Shown: positions 8,266 through 17,174, counted from the stretch's first letter. The stretch: DNA of 64,000 nucleotides from Neobacillus sp. PS2-9 (GCF_030915525.1 NZ_CP133269.1:1699001-1763000); one strand, 5' to 3'. Notes: a model not told the origin generated them from the letters alone. Numbers and translations are program-made.

Positions 8266-8775
8266 ATGAACAAACGAGTCATCAAATTGCTCGTCATGAT
8301 TCTAATTATCGGGATGTTTGCTTTCTTTGCTTATAGTCTGGTAACAAAAGGGAAACACACCGATGTAGGCGATAAGGCTTATAATTTTGAACTTCCAAAC
8401 CTAGATGGCAGCAATACCAAGCTAGCGGATTATAAGGGTGAAGTAGTTATTTTGAATTATTTTGCCAGCTGGTGTGCTCCTTGTAAAGACGAATTCCCAG
8501 AGTTAGAAGCTTTCCAAAAAGATTATGGTGATCAATATAATCTTCTTATGATTAATCGTGGAGAGACACAGGATAAGATTAAGAAAGTAACAGAAAACAA
8601 TAAAGCAGGAATGAATTACCTATTTGATTATAATGCTAAGGTGTCAAAATTATATAATGTAACTGGGCAGCCTGAGACGTTTGTTATTGATAAACAAGGA
8701 GTAATCAGAGAGCACTTTAATGGACCCGTTACAGAAATGCAATTGTATAATTGGGCAAAGAAATATAATAACTAA
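8266..8775 (+). CDS. Membrane-anchored thioredoxin-like protein, CcmG/ResA type
   Basis: CcmG (DsbE) and ResA reduce the cysteines of apocytochrome c outside the cell. This 169-residue protein has an N-terminal anchor helix (7-25), then a thioredoxin fold with the active site W69-C70-A-P-C73 and a cis-proline segment GQPETFVID. It is last in the Ccm operon, which supports a CcmG role. By sequence it is at least as close to ResA or other TlpA-like proteins, so ccmG is inferred from context. Confidence 0.88.
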   Translation: MNKRVIKLLVMILIIGMFAFFAYSLVTKGKHTDVGDKAYNFELPNLDGSNTKLADYKGEVVILNYFASWCAPCKDEFPELEAFQKDYGDQYNLLMINRGETQDKIKKVTENNKAGMNYLFDYNAKVSKLYNVTGQPETFVIDKQGVIREHFNGPVTEMQLYNWAKKYNN

Positions 8776-8776
8776 A

Positions 8777-8820
8777 GAGAGGATTGACCCATCATATGAT
8801 GGTGTCAACCTCTTTTTTTA
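8777..8820. terminator. Terminator at the end of the ccm operon, probably bidirectional
   Basis: A hairpin with arms around GAGG-TTGACC and GGTGTCAA-CCTC encloses the palindromic ATCATATGAT and ends in seven T. The convergent gene at 8818-9489 may use the same structure. Confidence 0.8.
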
Positions 8821-9489
8821 TATAGTTCGATAGTGAAACTCTGCTGATATGATTGCTTTTATTTTAATTTGTCCAGGTTCCAAAGGAGTGGTACTCATAG
8901 CTTTCACCATTGTTTCCGGTTGATAAGAATAAGGGTGAATAGGACTGCTGCCTTCCACGATTAAAATAGGGGTGGGTATTAATGTAACGTTAATCGAGTC
9001 GGCAATTGTCTTTGCTTTCCCAATCGCATTGTTGACTGCCATAACTAAGGCGCGTTGATAATAAGGATCTTTATTATTTACTGTAAATTGAATGTTTGAT
9101 ACATAATTAACCCCATTTTGTACAGCGTTGTCTACCACCTTTCCGATCATGGTTAAATCTTCTATTTTCACCTGTAAAATATGTGTTACCTTGTATCCTT
9201 TAAAAATTTGTTTCCCTTGTTCATAGTCGTAATCAGATTCGATTCGGTAATCAAATGTTTGTATATGTGTTTGGGGAATTCCAAGTTCCACTAAAGATTG
9301 AATGACCTTTGTACTTTGAATGGCATTTTGCTGCTGTGCGGGTATTAAATCCTTGCCTTCCGTAATAACGCCTAAGTTAACAGAAGCTAAGTCGGGCTGA
9401 ACCACCAATTCTCCCTCCCCAGTAACTTTTATTAAATGCTGCCCTTTATGGTGGCCTCCACCCCGGTTAGGCTGCTGATAGTGATACAC
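8818..9489 (-). CDS. SIMPL domain protein (DUF541, YggE-like)
   Basis: The 223-residue protein begins with a Gly/His/Gln-rich segment and then a full SIMPL domain: VTGEGELVVQPDLASVNLGV, followed late by YYQRALVMAVNNAIGKAKTIADS. No signal peptide is visible, in contrast to many Gram-negative YggE proteins. Family function is poorly defined; links to oxidative stress have been reported for YggE. Translation starts at GTG 9489 behind GAGGAGG. It is convergent with the ccm operon and divergent from spoIIIA. Confidence 0.85.
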   Translation of the reverse strand: MYHYQQPNRGGGHHKGQHLIKVTGEGELVVQPDLASVNLGVITEGKDLIPAQQQNAIQSTKVIQSLVELGIPQTHIQTFDYRIESDYDYEQGKQIFKGYKVTHILQVKIEDLTMIGKVVDNAVQNGVNYVSNIQFTVNNKDPYYQRALVMAVNNAIGKAKTIADSINVTLIPTPILIVEGSSPIHPYSYQPETMVKAMSTTPLEPGQIKIKAIISAEFHYRTI

Positions 9490-9633
9490 ATTAATTTCCT
9501 CCTCAACATTACGCTTTCCTATAAAATACTCCTTCCTCTTCTGAAATGTTCCTATTTAGTAGGGCAATCCTTTTAATTCCACCTGTTCTAGTAAACCTAG
9601 TAAAAAAATAGAATGAAATGACAGATTTGAAAG

Positions 9634-9661
9634 TCATAATGTGTCCAAGCAGGCATACATT
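9634..9661 (+). promoter_or_regulatory. Sigma-E promoter of the spoIIIA operon
   Basis: TCATAAT (9634-9640) matches the sigma-E -35 pattern KMATATT at six of seven positions. CATACATT (9654-9661) matches the -10 pattern CATACANT at all eight. The spacer is 13 bp. It ends 38 bases before the spoIIIAA ATG, and spoIIIA of B. subtilis is a mother-cell sigma-E operon. Confidence 0.8.
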
Positions 9662-9699
9662 TTAAATAATGAGAAAGGCAAATCAAGGAGGAACCAGTC

Positions 9700-10623
9700 A
9701 TGGAAGGAATCCTAAATTTTTTACCCAAAAATATTGCAGATCTAATTAACCAAATCCCTCCTGAGCAAAAAGAAGAACTTGAAGAAATTCGCATTCGTAT
9801 AAATCGTCCAATTGAAATGACCTTAAAGGGAGCACCCAAATTTCTAACCTACATTATACAACCTGAGGATGCGTTTCACCTGATGAATAAAATAAGCCAT
9901 TTTTCAATTTATACACTTGAGGAAGAACTTAAGCGGGGTTATATAACTGTTTCTGGAGGACACCGAATTGGGTTGGCTGGAAAGGTGATTCTTGAGGAGG
10001 GAAAAGTAAAGGCGATTAGGGATATTTCCTCTTTTAACATTAGGATTGCAAGAGAAAAGGTAGGTATTGCTGAGCCTATTGTGCCTTTTATTTTTAAAAA
10101 CAGCTGGATGCATACCATGATTATAGGACCGCCGCAAACAGGGAAAACGACACTGCTTCGTGATATAGCAAGAATCATATCATCTGGTAATTGGTCAAAG
10201 GGAATAGAGGCTTGTAAGGTTGGAATTGTTGATGAACGTAGTGAGATCGCTGGATGTGTAAATGGAGTGCCGCAATTAACGTTTGGTCACCGGCTTGATG
10301 TTCTGGATGCCTGTCCAAAGGCTGAAGGAATGATGATGCTCATTCGTTCAATGAGTCCAGATGTCTTAATCGTTGACGAAATTGGCCGTAAAGAGGATGC
10401 CGAAGCGATCCAGGAGGCAGTACATGCTGGAATCAAATTAATCATGACCACACACGGGACGAGCATTGAGGAGATTAGAAAACGTCCCTCTTTAAAGGAG
10501 ATTATTGATCAGGACATATTTCAACGATTTATCGTCCTTAGCAGGGCATCAGGACCAGGTACGATTACCCATATTTTAGATTCTAGCGGGAAAGAACTAA
10601 CGCAAAAAGTGAGAGTGACATAA
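9700..10623 (+). CDS. spoIIIAA: Stage III sporulation ATPase SpoIIIAA
   Basis: This is the secretion-type ATPase thought to power the SpoIIIA-SpoIIQ channel (feeding tube) between mother cell and forespore. The 307 residues include Walker A GPPQTGKTT (143-151), Walker B VLIVDEIG and the KEDAEAIQEAVHAG region of the PilT/VirB11-like family. The ATG follows AAGGAGG. First gene of the eight-gene operon; the next ATG follows its stop immediately. Confidence 0.97.
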   Translation: MEGILNFLPKNIADLINQIPPEQKEELEEIRIRINRPIEMTLKGAPKFLTYIIQPEDAFHLMNKISHFSIYTLEEELKRGYITVSGGHRIGLAGKVILEEGKVKAIRDISSFNIRIAREKVGIAEPIVPFIFKNSWMHTMIIGPPQTGKTTLLRDIARIISSGNWSKGIEACKVGIVDERSEIAGCVNGVPQLTFGHRLDVLDACPKAEGMMMLIRSMSPDVLIVDEIGRKEDAEAIQEAVHAGIKLIMTTHGTSIEEIRKRPSLKEIIDQDIFQRFIVLSRASGPGTITHILDSSGKELTQKVRVT

Positions 10624-11139
10624 ATGATTAAGCTATTAGGGGCTATTATCATAATTGTTGCTACTACTTGGACAGGATTTGAGGCTGCAAAGCATTTAAG
10701 TGAGCGGCCGAGACAGCTTAGAGCACTAAGGTCGGCGTTGCAGTCACTTGAAGCAGAAATCATGTATGGACACACACCATTGCATGAAGCATCAAGGAGA
10801 TTAGCTGAACAACTTACTAACCCACTTTCCACCTTTTTTGACTCATTTGCAAAGAAACTTACAGACACAGAAACAACTGTTAAAGAAGCTTGGGAAACAA
10901 GTTTAAAAGAGGTTTGGAAGGCAACAGCCTTAAAACAGGGAGAATTTGAAATTATGAAGCAGTTTGGGGAGACCCTTGGTCGTCATGATCGCTTTTCCCA
11001 ACAAAAACATATTATGCTAACTCTTTCCCATCTTGAAAGAGAAGAAGCGGATGCCATCGACCGGCAAGCTAAATATGAAAAAATGGTAAAGAGCCTAGGA
11101 TTTTTGTCGGGATTGTTACTAATTATTTTATTATTTTAG
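10624..11139 (+). CDS. spoIIIAB: Stage III sporulation protein SpoIIIAB
   Basis: The 171 residues have an N-terminal helix, a central helical domain (SERPRQLRALRSALQSLEAEI) similar to GspF-type platform proteins, and a C-terminal membrane helix (LGFLSGLLLIILLF). It belongs to the SpoIIIA transenvelope complex in the mother-cell membrane. The ATG directly follows the spoIIIAA stop. Confidence 0.96.
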   Translation: MIKLLGAIIIIVATTWTGFEAAKHLSERPRQLRALRSALQSLEAEIMYGHTPLHEASRRLAEQLTNPLSTFFDSFAKKLTDTETTVKEAWETSLKEVWKATALKQGEFEIMKQFGETLGRHDRFSQQKHIMLTLSHLEREEADAIDRQAKYEKMVKSLGFLSGLLLIILLF

Positions 11140-11150
11140 GGGGAAAAGCA

Positions 11151-11354
11151 ATGGGTTTAGAAGTGGATATTATTTTTAAAATAGCTGGTGTGGGGATAGT
11201 AGTGGCCTTCTTGCATACCGTACTTGATCAGGTGGGCAAAAAAGAGTACGCACAATGGGTTACCTTATTTGGTTTTATTTATATTTTATTTCAGGTTGCA
11301 TCTATTGTTGATGACCTGTTCCAGAAAATAAAATCGGTTTTCTTGTTTCAATAG
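11151..11354 (+). CDS. spoIIIAC: Stage III sporulation protein SpoIIIAC
   Basis: A 67-residue protein with two membrane helices, matching the small SpoIIIAC family (68 residues in B. subtilis) including VVAFLHTVLDQVGKKEYAQW. It is one of the small membrane parts of the SpoIIIA complex. The start follows GGGGGAAAAGCA. Confidence 0.95.
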   Translation: MGLEVDIIFKIAGVGIVVAFLHTVLDQVGKKEYAQWVTLFGFIYILFQVASIVDDLFQKIKSVFLFQ

Positions 11355-11370
11355 AGAGGGGGGCTTTGCT

Positions 11371-11760
11371 ATTGAAATCATTAAAATTGTCGGTGTAGCT
11401 CTCATTGCGACCTTTCTTGCTCTCATCATTAAGGAGCAAAAGCCAAACTTTGCCTTCCTTTTAATTGTGTTTGTCGGCTGTGTCATTTTTCTTTTTTTAG
11501 TTGATAAAATCTATGAAATCATTCATATGCTTGAAAAATTAGCAGTGAATGCACATGTAAATCTCGTTTATGTTGAAACCATTCTCAAAATCATTGGTAT
11601 TGCTTATATTGCAGAATTTGCTACTCAAATAACAAAGGATGCGGGTCAAGGAGCAATCGCCTCTAAGATTGAATTAGCAGGAAAAGTAATCATTCTCGCG
11701 ATGGCGATTCCTATATTAACCGTTTTAATTGAAACCATTATTAAATTAATTCCGAGCTAA
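11371..11760 (+). CDS. spoIIIAD: Stage III sporulation protein SpoIIIAD, apparent ATT start
   Basis: The family begins with an (I)(D/E)IIxIVGxxLIATFL membrane helix. That whole helix is encoded here from 11371, but no in-frame ATG, GTG or TTG lies upstream of it. The only standard start, GTG 11467, would remove 32 conserved residues. ATT at 11371 lies seven bases after GAGGGGGG (11356-11363), ideal spacing for initiation. From there the protein has 129 residues (133 in B. subtilis), three membrane helices and the conserved VETILKIIGIAYIAEF segment. A sequencing error at the start codon is the alternative. Confidence 0.9.
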   Translation: MEIIKIVGVALIATFLALIIKEQKPNFAFLLIVFVGCVIFLFLVDKIYEIIHMLEKLAVNAHVNLVYVETILKIIGIAYIAEFATQITKDAGQGAIASKIELAGKVIILAMAIPILTVLIETIIKLIPS

Positions 11761-11789
11761 TCACAGTCTTTTAATGAGGTGTTTATAAA

Positions 11790-12989
11790 ATGAAGCAGAG
11801 GCTGCAGATTATTCCTATTATCATTATTGTATTCTTTTTTTTACTCACTCCAAGTGTCCAAGCTGCTGAAGAACCGAAAGCTAACACGTCCTCTCTTTCT
11901 CCACAGGAGCTTGTTGATGCTCAACTGGAAACCTTAGATTTAGAGGAGTTAAAACAATTTTGGGAGGACATTACTGATAAGTATGGTGGGTTTCTCCCAG
12001 AAAGTCAGAAGGGAAGCTTATATGATTTCATAAAAGGAGATAAGAAATTTTCCTTTAAGCAATGGGGTCAGGGGATCTTGAAATTCGCTTTTCAAGAATT
12101 TGTAGCAAATGGGAAATTGCTCGGTTCGTTAATTATGTTAACCATATTTAGTATGTTCCTGCAATCTATGCAAAACGCGTTTGAGAAAAGTGCGATTAGT
12201 AAGGTTGCCTATTCCATTGTTTATATGGTACTTGTCATCCTTGCGCTTAATAGTTTTCATATTGCTATCAGCTACACAAATGAAGCGATTGGGACTATGA
12301 CGTCGTTTATCCTGGCACTTGTTCCTCTTTTGCTAGCATTAATTGCTGCTTCTGGAGGACTTATATCGGCAGCATTTTTTCATCCTGTGATTCTATTTCT
12401 AATGAATATGAGTGGTTTATTCATGCAATATATCATTCTTCCACTTTTATTCTTAGCAACATTGTTAAGTATCGTAAGTACAATGTCCGAACAATACAAA
12501 GTTTCGCAGTTAGCTCAGTTACTGAGAAATTGGAGTATCGGATTAATGGGTCTGTTCTTAACCGTGTTTTTGGGTGTGATCTCGGTTCAAGGTGCATCTG
12601 CTGCAGTAACGGATGGAGTAACAATAAGGACGGCAAAATTTGTTACCGGTAATTTCATTCCCGTTATTGGCAGAATGTTTACGGACGCAACAGATACGGT
12701 TGTAAGTGCTTCTGTTCTTTTAAAAAATACTGTTGGGATTGCAGGAGTAGCTATTTTGCTCATTATCGTTGCTTTCCCAGCGATAAAAATATTAATGATT
12801 GCTTTCATTTATAAATTCGCAGCTGCCATTCTTCAACCATTAGGCGGGGGTCCAATCATTAAATGTTTGGATATTATCAGTAAAAGTGTCATTTATGTTT
12901 TTGCTGCATTAGGGATTGTTTCACTGATGTTCTTTTTAAGTATTACAGTCATTGTCGCGGCTGGAAATCTAACAATGATGATGAGATAG
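11790..12989 (+). CDS. spoIIIAE: Stage III sporulation protein SpoIIIAE
   Basis: The largest membrane protein of the SpoIIIA complex, 399 residues: a signal peptide (3-25, ending VQAAEE), an outer region with DLEELKQFWEDITDKYGGFLPE, and about seven to eight membrane helices including the QGASAAVTDGVTIRTAKF loop. Length and motifs match SpoIIIAE. TGAGGTG precedes the ATG. Confidence 0.97.
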   Translation: MKQRLQIIPIIIIVFFFLLTPSVQAAEEPKANTSSLSPQELVDAQLETLDLEELKQFWEDITDKYGGFLPESQKGSLYDFIKGDKKFSFKQWGQGILKFAFQEFVANGKLLGSLIMLTIFSMFLQSMQNAFEKSAISKVAYSIVYMVLVILALNSFHIAISYTNEAIGTMTSFILALVPLLLALIAASGGLISAAFFHPVILFLMNMSGLFMQYIILPLLFLATLLSIVSTMSEQYKVSQLAQLLRNWSIGLMGLFLTVFLGVISVQGASAAVTDGVTIRTAKFVTGNFIPVIGRMFTDATDTVVSASVLLKNTVGIAGVAILLIIVAFPAIKILMIAFIYKFAAAILQPLGGGPIIKCLDIISKSVIYVFAALGIVSLMFFLSITVIVAAGNLTMMMR

Positions 12990-13001
12990 GGGGGAGCAAA
13001 A

Positions 13002-13631
13002 ATGGAGTTTTTAACAGAGTGGGTAACGAATATTATTTTATTTATCCTGTTAGCAACGGTAATTGATATGCTCCTTCCTAATTCAGGTCTGCAAAAGTAT
13101 ACGAAGATGGTTACAGGTTTACTCTTAATTGCTATTATTCTCACCCCCATCTTTAAACTAATCTCCAAAGACTTTGAGACAACATTGGCATCGATCCCTT
13201 CATATCAAGCACCGGGTGAAAAAAATATGAAAAATTTAATAGATTTAAAGAAAAAAGAAATACAAGCTTCCCAACATGCATATATTTTAGAAGAAATGGC
13301 TGTCCAGCTAAAAAAGGACGTTAAGGAGGAGTTGATGGAACAATACGGATTGGAGATAGCAAAAGTTGATATAGCAATAAATGAAGAAAGCGACCAAGCA
13401 TTCCCTGAAAACCTCCAAAAGGTTATGGTTCTTCTGAGACAACCGGAAAATGGCGTACAGACAGTCGAAGCGATAAAACAAATCGAAATAAACACAGAAA
13501 AACCTCTTCCATCAAAAGGATCAAATGAAGAAACAGAAAAGATTGCCTCATTTCTTTCGCAAAAATGGAATGTAACTGAAGAAACAGTGGAAGTTTCGAT
13601 TGAAGGGGGGATTAAAAAGAAGAATGGATAA
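13002..13631 (+). CDS. spoIIIAF: Stage III sporulation protein SpoIIIAF
   Basis: The 209 residues have two N-terminal membrane helices (about 8-27 and 36-52) and a soluble ring-building-motif-like domain in the C-terminal half. The start MEFLTEWVTNIILFILLATVID is typical. The stop overlaps the spoIIIAG start by eight bases. Confidence 0.95.
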   Translation: MEFLTEWVTNIILFILLATVIDMLLPNSGLQKYTKMVTGLLLIAIILTPIFKLISKDFETTLASIPSYQAPGEKNMKNLIDLKKKEIQASQHAYILEEMAVQLKKDVKEELMEQYGLEIAKVDIAINEESDQAFPENLQKVMVLLRQPENGVQTVEAIKQIEINTEKPLPSKGSNEETEKIASFLSQKWNVTEETVEVSIEGGIKKKNG

Positions 13632-14274
13632 CAAACAAGGACCATTTTCATGGCTCAAAAAAATACTTAAATTAGATGAAAAAACAGAAAAGAAACCAAG
13701 TAAATACCAATATATGCTTCTCGTTCTTTGTATTGGTGCAGCGTTTATGCTTGTGGGGAACATAGTCTTCAAAACCGATACAAGTCCTACAGATATTCCA
13801 GCATCAACAAATACAAAGGCAGAGACGGAGGATGTCCCTACATTTGGCTTGAAAAAGAGCTCCGGTAATAAGGCCATAGCTGAATATGAAGAAAAGTATG
13901 AGGATCAGCTAAAGAAGGCAATTCAAGAAATGTTAGGCGTGAATGATGTTACTGTCGTGGTGAATATTGATTCAACTGATAAGAAGGTTTTAGAGAAAAA
14001 TAGAGTCTCAAAATCACAAACAACGGATGAAACTGATCGTGAAGGTGGACAACGGAAAGTACAGGAATCCTCAACGGATGAGCAACTTGTTATTATACGC
14101 GATGGGGAAAATGAAGGACCAATTGTAGTAGAAACGAAAAAACCTGAAATTCGCGGTGTACTTGTTGTTGCAAAGGGTGCTGACAATATTCAGGTGAAAA
14201 AATGGATTGTAGAAGCAGTCACAAGGGCGTTAGGAGTGCCAAGCCACCGTGTCGCCGTTATGCCTAAAAAATAA
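13624..14274 (+). CDS. spoIIIAG: Stage III sporulation protein SpoIIIAG
   Basis: SpoIIIAG forms a large ring in the intermembrane space of the sporangium. The 216-residue protein from ATG 13624 has one membrane helix (about 27-45) and an outer ring-building domain with IQEMLGVNDVTVVVNIDS and a C-terminal VKKWIVEAVTRALGVPSHRVAVMP. An in-frame TTG at 13600 would add eight residues but lies inside spoIIIAF. The ribosome site is weak, so coupling to spoIIIAF translation is likely. Confidence 0.96.
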   Translation: MDNKQGPFSWLKKILKLDEKTEKKPSKYQYMLLVLCIGAAFMLVGNIVFKTDTSPTDIPASTNTKAETEDVPTFGLKKSSGNKAIAEYEEKYEDQLKKAIQEMLGVNDVTVVVNIDSTDKKVLEKNRVSKSQTTDETDREGGQRKVQESSTDEQLVIIRDGENEGPIVVETKKPEIRGVLVVAKGADNIQVKKWIVEAVTRALGVPSHRVAVMPKK

Positions 14275-14288
14275 GAGGGGGATTTTAA

Positions 14289-14849
14289 ATGTTATTAAAG
14301 AAACAAACAGTATGGTTATTAACAATGTTAAGCTTAGTGGTTGTCCTTTCGGTGTATTACATTACTTCACCAGAGCAAAAATCTAATGATCTTGCGGCTG
14401 TGCAGCAAAATGCCAAAGATCAAATGGATCAAAAGCAGGCTAATTCAAAAACTGAAGCTAAGGATGGAAAAACAATTGTATCAACTGTTGCAGGTGATGA
14501 TGCATTTGAGGAACTTCGCATGAAGCTTGATGACCTAAGAAGCCAAATGCAAGAAGATTTAACTACTCAATTAGCTTCCACTGATCTTCCAGCAGATGAG
14601 CGTAGTAAGGTGAAAGATCAAATGGATAGATTAAACCAAACTGCTCAAAAAGAAGAAATTCTTGAAACATTAATTAGAACGATGGGTTATGAAGATGCTT
14701 TAGTTAGAGCCGATGGAGAGCAAGTAAGAGTAACAGTAAAATCTAAGAAAAAGCCTTCAGCATCTGAAGCAAATAAAATTATTCAACAGGTAAAGAAAGA
14801 AATTGGAGAGACCAATTACGTAGCGGTGGAATTCCAGCCATCAAAATAG
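14289..14849 (+). CDS. spoIIIAH: Stage III sporulation protein SpoIIIAH
   Basis: SpoIIIAH binds forespore SpoIIQ to join the two membranes. The 186 residues have a membrane helix (8-25), a Gln/Lys-rich linker (35-60) and a YscJ/FliF-like ring domain ending GETNYVAVEFQPSK. AGAGGGGG precedes the ATG. It ends the operon before a clear terminator. Confidence 0.96.
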   Translation: MLLKKQTVWLLTMLSLVVVLSVYYITSPEQKSNDLAAVQQNAKDQMDQKQANSKTEAKDGKTIVSTVAGDDAFEELRMKLDDLRSQMQEDLTTQLASTDLPADERSKVKDQMDRLNQTAQKEEILETLIRTMGYEDALVRADGEQVRVTVKSKKKPSASEANKIIQQVKKEIGETNYVAVEFQPSK

Positions 14850-14862
14850 TAGATAGACTTTA

Positions 14863-14890
14863 AAAGGAAAGTCCATGGCTTTCCTTTTTT
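14863..14890 (+). terminator. Terminator of the spoIIIA operon
   Basis: Nine-base arms (14863-14871 AAAGGAAAG and 14879-14887 CTTTCCTTT) with a TCCATGG loop, followed by T residues, 14 bases after the spoIIIAH stop. Confidence 0.85.
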
Positions 14891-14933
14891 ATTGTTTGAC
14901 TATGTAAAAGTTAATTATGTAATTTTTTACACT

Positions 14934-15066
14934 CTGTTGATTGGAGCGGAAGGCACGAAGACTCCTGCGGGAGTAGTTGGTCACGGGAGACCCCGCAGGA
15001 GTGCGCGACGAGGAGGCTCCCGGACCACCCCGCGGAAAGCGAAGTGCCTGGAGCGGAAATCAACAG
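14934..15066. repeat. Structured intergenic repeat, copy 1 (133 bp)
   Basis: The element opens with CTGTTGATTGGAGCGGAAGG and closes with GGAGCGGAAATCAACAG, so its ends form the inverted repeat CTGTTGATT/AATCAACAG. Inside are GGCAC/GTGCC and ACTCCTGCGGG/CCCGCAGGAGT pairs, which give a branched multi-stem fold. It is much more GC-rich than its surroundings. Copies lie at 28478-28608 and 49948-50078; this copy differs from them mainly in the middle. Open frames across it are by-products and not genes. Confidence 0.9.
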
Positions 15067-15224
15067 GCAAGTTTAAGATGGGTTATGTTTAATTATAAAT
15101 TAATTAGGGAAAAATACTCATTTGAGGTTAATCAAATTGTTAAAATTCCCTTTTTCATCTAAAAAGATTAAGATAAAAGATGAATGGGACTAAGAGAAAT
15201 GTTTCGAGGAAATGATTTAGCTTA

Positions 15225-15254
15225 TTGAACTTTTACTAAGTATTATCGTATAGT
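15225..15254 (+). promoter_or_regulatory. Candidate sigma-A promoter of accB-accC
   Basis: TTGAAC (15225-15230), 18-bp spacer, TATAGT (15249-15254), ending 46 bases before the accB ATG. The stretch 15093-15224 upstream holds nothing else that I can identify. Confidence 0.5.
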
Positions 15255-15300
15255 ATTAGTAGCTAGTCCTAATTAAAGTGTTACAAGGGGTGTTACTCAA

Positions 15301-15804
15301 ATGTTAAAAGTACAAGAAATTCGTGAATTAATTAAATTGGTAGACCAGTCCAGCATTGATGAATTTGTATATGAAAATGAAGGCTCAAAAATTCAAATGA
15401 AGAAAAATGCTGCAACGGTGGTAACGACAGTTCAACCAGTTCTACAAGCTGCGACTGCACCTGTTCAAACAGCACCAGCACCAGTTGCTGTACCTGCTGC
15501 CGTAACAGAAACAAAACAAGAAGCACCGAAAGTGGAAGCGACAAACCAAGCTGATACATCCAATCTACATAAAATTACATCACCTATGGTAGGTACTTTT
15601 TATGCTTCTCCAACACCAGATGCAGATATTTATGTAAAAGCAGGAGATAAGGTTTCAAAGGATTCAATTGTATGTATTGTTGAAGCAATGAAATTATTTA
15701 ATGAAATTGAAGCTGAAGTAAATGGCGAAATTGTTGAAATACTAGTTAAAAATGGTCAATTAGTAGAATACGGACAGCCTTTATTTTTAGTAAAGCCTGA
15801 ATAA
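15301..15804 (+). CDS. accB: Biotin carboxyl carrier protein of acetyl-CoA carboxylase
   Basis: AccB carries the biotin that shuttles CO2 in acetyl-CoA carboxylase, the first step of fatty acid synthesis. The 167 residues have an N-terminal domain (1-40), an Ala/Pro-rich hinge (about 41-85) and a C-terminal biotinyl domain with the EAMKL site (K131). Adjacent to accC with 14 bases between, as in B. subtilis. AAGGGG precedes the ATG. Confidence 0.97.
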   Translation: MLKVQEIRELIKLVDQSSIDEFVYENEGSKIQMKKNAATVVTTVQPVLQAATAPVQTAPAPVAVPAAVTETKQEAPKVEATNQADTSNLHKITSPMVGTFYASPTPDADIYVKAGDKVSKDSIVCIVEAMKLFNEIEAEVNGEIVEILVKNGQLVEYGQPLFLVKPE

Positions 15805-15818
15805 GGAGCGATAACAGG

Positions 15819-17174
15819 ATGATAAAAAAACTGTTAATTGCAAACAGAGGAGAAATTGCAGTAAGAATTATTCGGGCCTGCCGAGAAATGGGTATTGAAT
15901 CAGTTGCTGTTTTCTCAGAAGCAGACCGTGAAGCATTACATGTTCAATTGGCAGATGAAGCCTATTGTATTGGACCTAAAACATCAAAAGATAGTTATTT
16001 GAACGTAACAAATCTTATCAGTGTAGCAAAACTGACTGCCTGCGATGCGATCCACCCAGGGTATGGATTCTTGGCGGAAAATGCCGATTTTGCAGAGCTT
16101 TGCAGAGAATGTAATATCATTTTTGTCGGGCCAAGTCCAGAGGCAATTACTAAAATGGGAACGAAGGATATTGCAAGGGAAACTATGCGAGAAGCTGGAG
16201 TACCAATCGTTCCAGGTTCAACTGGAATAATTAATGAAATCGAGGAAGCTCTGGAACTTGTCGAGAGAATTCAATATCCAGTTATTATTAAAGCAACAGC
16301 CGGTGGAGGCGGTAAAGGAATCCGCGTCGCCAAAAACGAACAAGAGTTAATTAAGGGCATTTCGATTACCCAACAGGAAGCAATGACAGCTTTCGGTAAT
16401 CCAGGTGTTTATATTGAAAAATATATTGAGGATTTCCGGCATGTAGAAATTCAAGTCCTAGCTGATACCTACGGCAACACGATTCATTTAGGAGAACGTG
16501 ACTGCACGATCCAACGCCGACTGCAAAAACTTCTTGAAGAATCACCTTCACCAGCACTTGATGGTGAAATTCGTGAAGAAATGGGTAATGCAGCAGTAAA
16601 AGCTGCGAAAGCAGTTGATTATTCCGGTGCTGGCACGGTAGAATTTATATATGACTACCGCAATCGTAAGTTTTATTTTATGGAAATGAACACGAGGATT
16701 CAGGTTGAGCATCCCGTAACAGAAATGGTCACTGGAATAGACCTCATTAAAGAACAAATTCGTGTGGCACAAGGCGAGAAGCTAACAGTAAATCAACAGG
16801 ATGTTACATTTACTGGCTGGGCAATTGAGTGCCGGATTAATGCAGAAAATCCGGAAAAGAACTTTATGCCTTCTGCTGGTAAAATTAATATGTACCTACC
16901 GCCTGGCGGATTAGGTGTTCGTATTGATTCAGCGGCATATCCAGGGTATACTATTCCGCCTTATTATGATTCCATGATTGCGAAAGTTATCACATATGGC
17001 AGCACTAGGGAAGAGGCAATTTCCAGAATGAAACGTGCATTGAGTGAGTTTGTTGTAGAGGGAATCCATACAACGATTCCATTCCACTTAAAGTTACTTG
17101 ATCATGAAACATTCGTTGACGGACAATTCAATACGAAATTCCTAGAATTGCATGATGTGATGAAGACTATCTAA
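15819..17174 (+). CDS. accC: Biotin carboxylase subunit of acetyl-CoA carboxylase
   Basis: AccC carboxylates biotin on AccB using ATP and bicarbonate. The 451 residues show the N-terminal [20 protein letters not shown], the ATP-grasp glycine loop [13 protein letters not shown], the catalytic [18 protein letters not shown] segment and the C-terminal domain. In this genome it might also serve the carboxylase beta subunit at 54773, as no alpha subunit is next to that gene. Confidence 0.98.
   Translation: MIKKLLIANRGEIAVRIIRACREMGIESVAVFSEADREALHVQLADEAYCIGPKTSKDSYLNVTNLISVAKLTACDAIHPGYGFLAENADFAELCRECNIIFVGPSPEAITKMGTKDIARETMREAGVPIVPGSTGIINEIEEALELVERIQYPVIIKATAGGGGKGIRVAKNEQELIKGISITQQEAMTAFGNPGVYIEKYIEDFRHVEIQVLADTYGNTIHLGERDCTIQRRLQKLLEESPSPALDGEIREEMGNAAVKAAKAVDYSGAGTVEFIYDYRNRKFYFMEMNTRIQVEHPVTEMVTGIDLIKEQIRVAQGEKLTVNQQDVTFTGWAIECRINAENPEKNFMPSAGKINMYLPPGGLGVRIDSAAYPGYTIPPYYDSMIAKVITYGSTREEAISRMKRALSEFVVEGIHTTIPFHLKLLDHETFVDGQFNTKFLELHDVMKTI

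Noticed and set aside
14892..15162. Overlapping ORFs of 60-66 codons (14892-15092, 14977-15162), with similar ones at 28519-28743 and 49906-50088
   Set aside because: They run through the palindromic repeat copies; the sequences follow from the repeat, the frames differ between copies, and no ribosome sites are seen.
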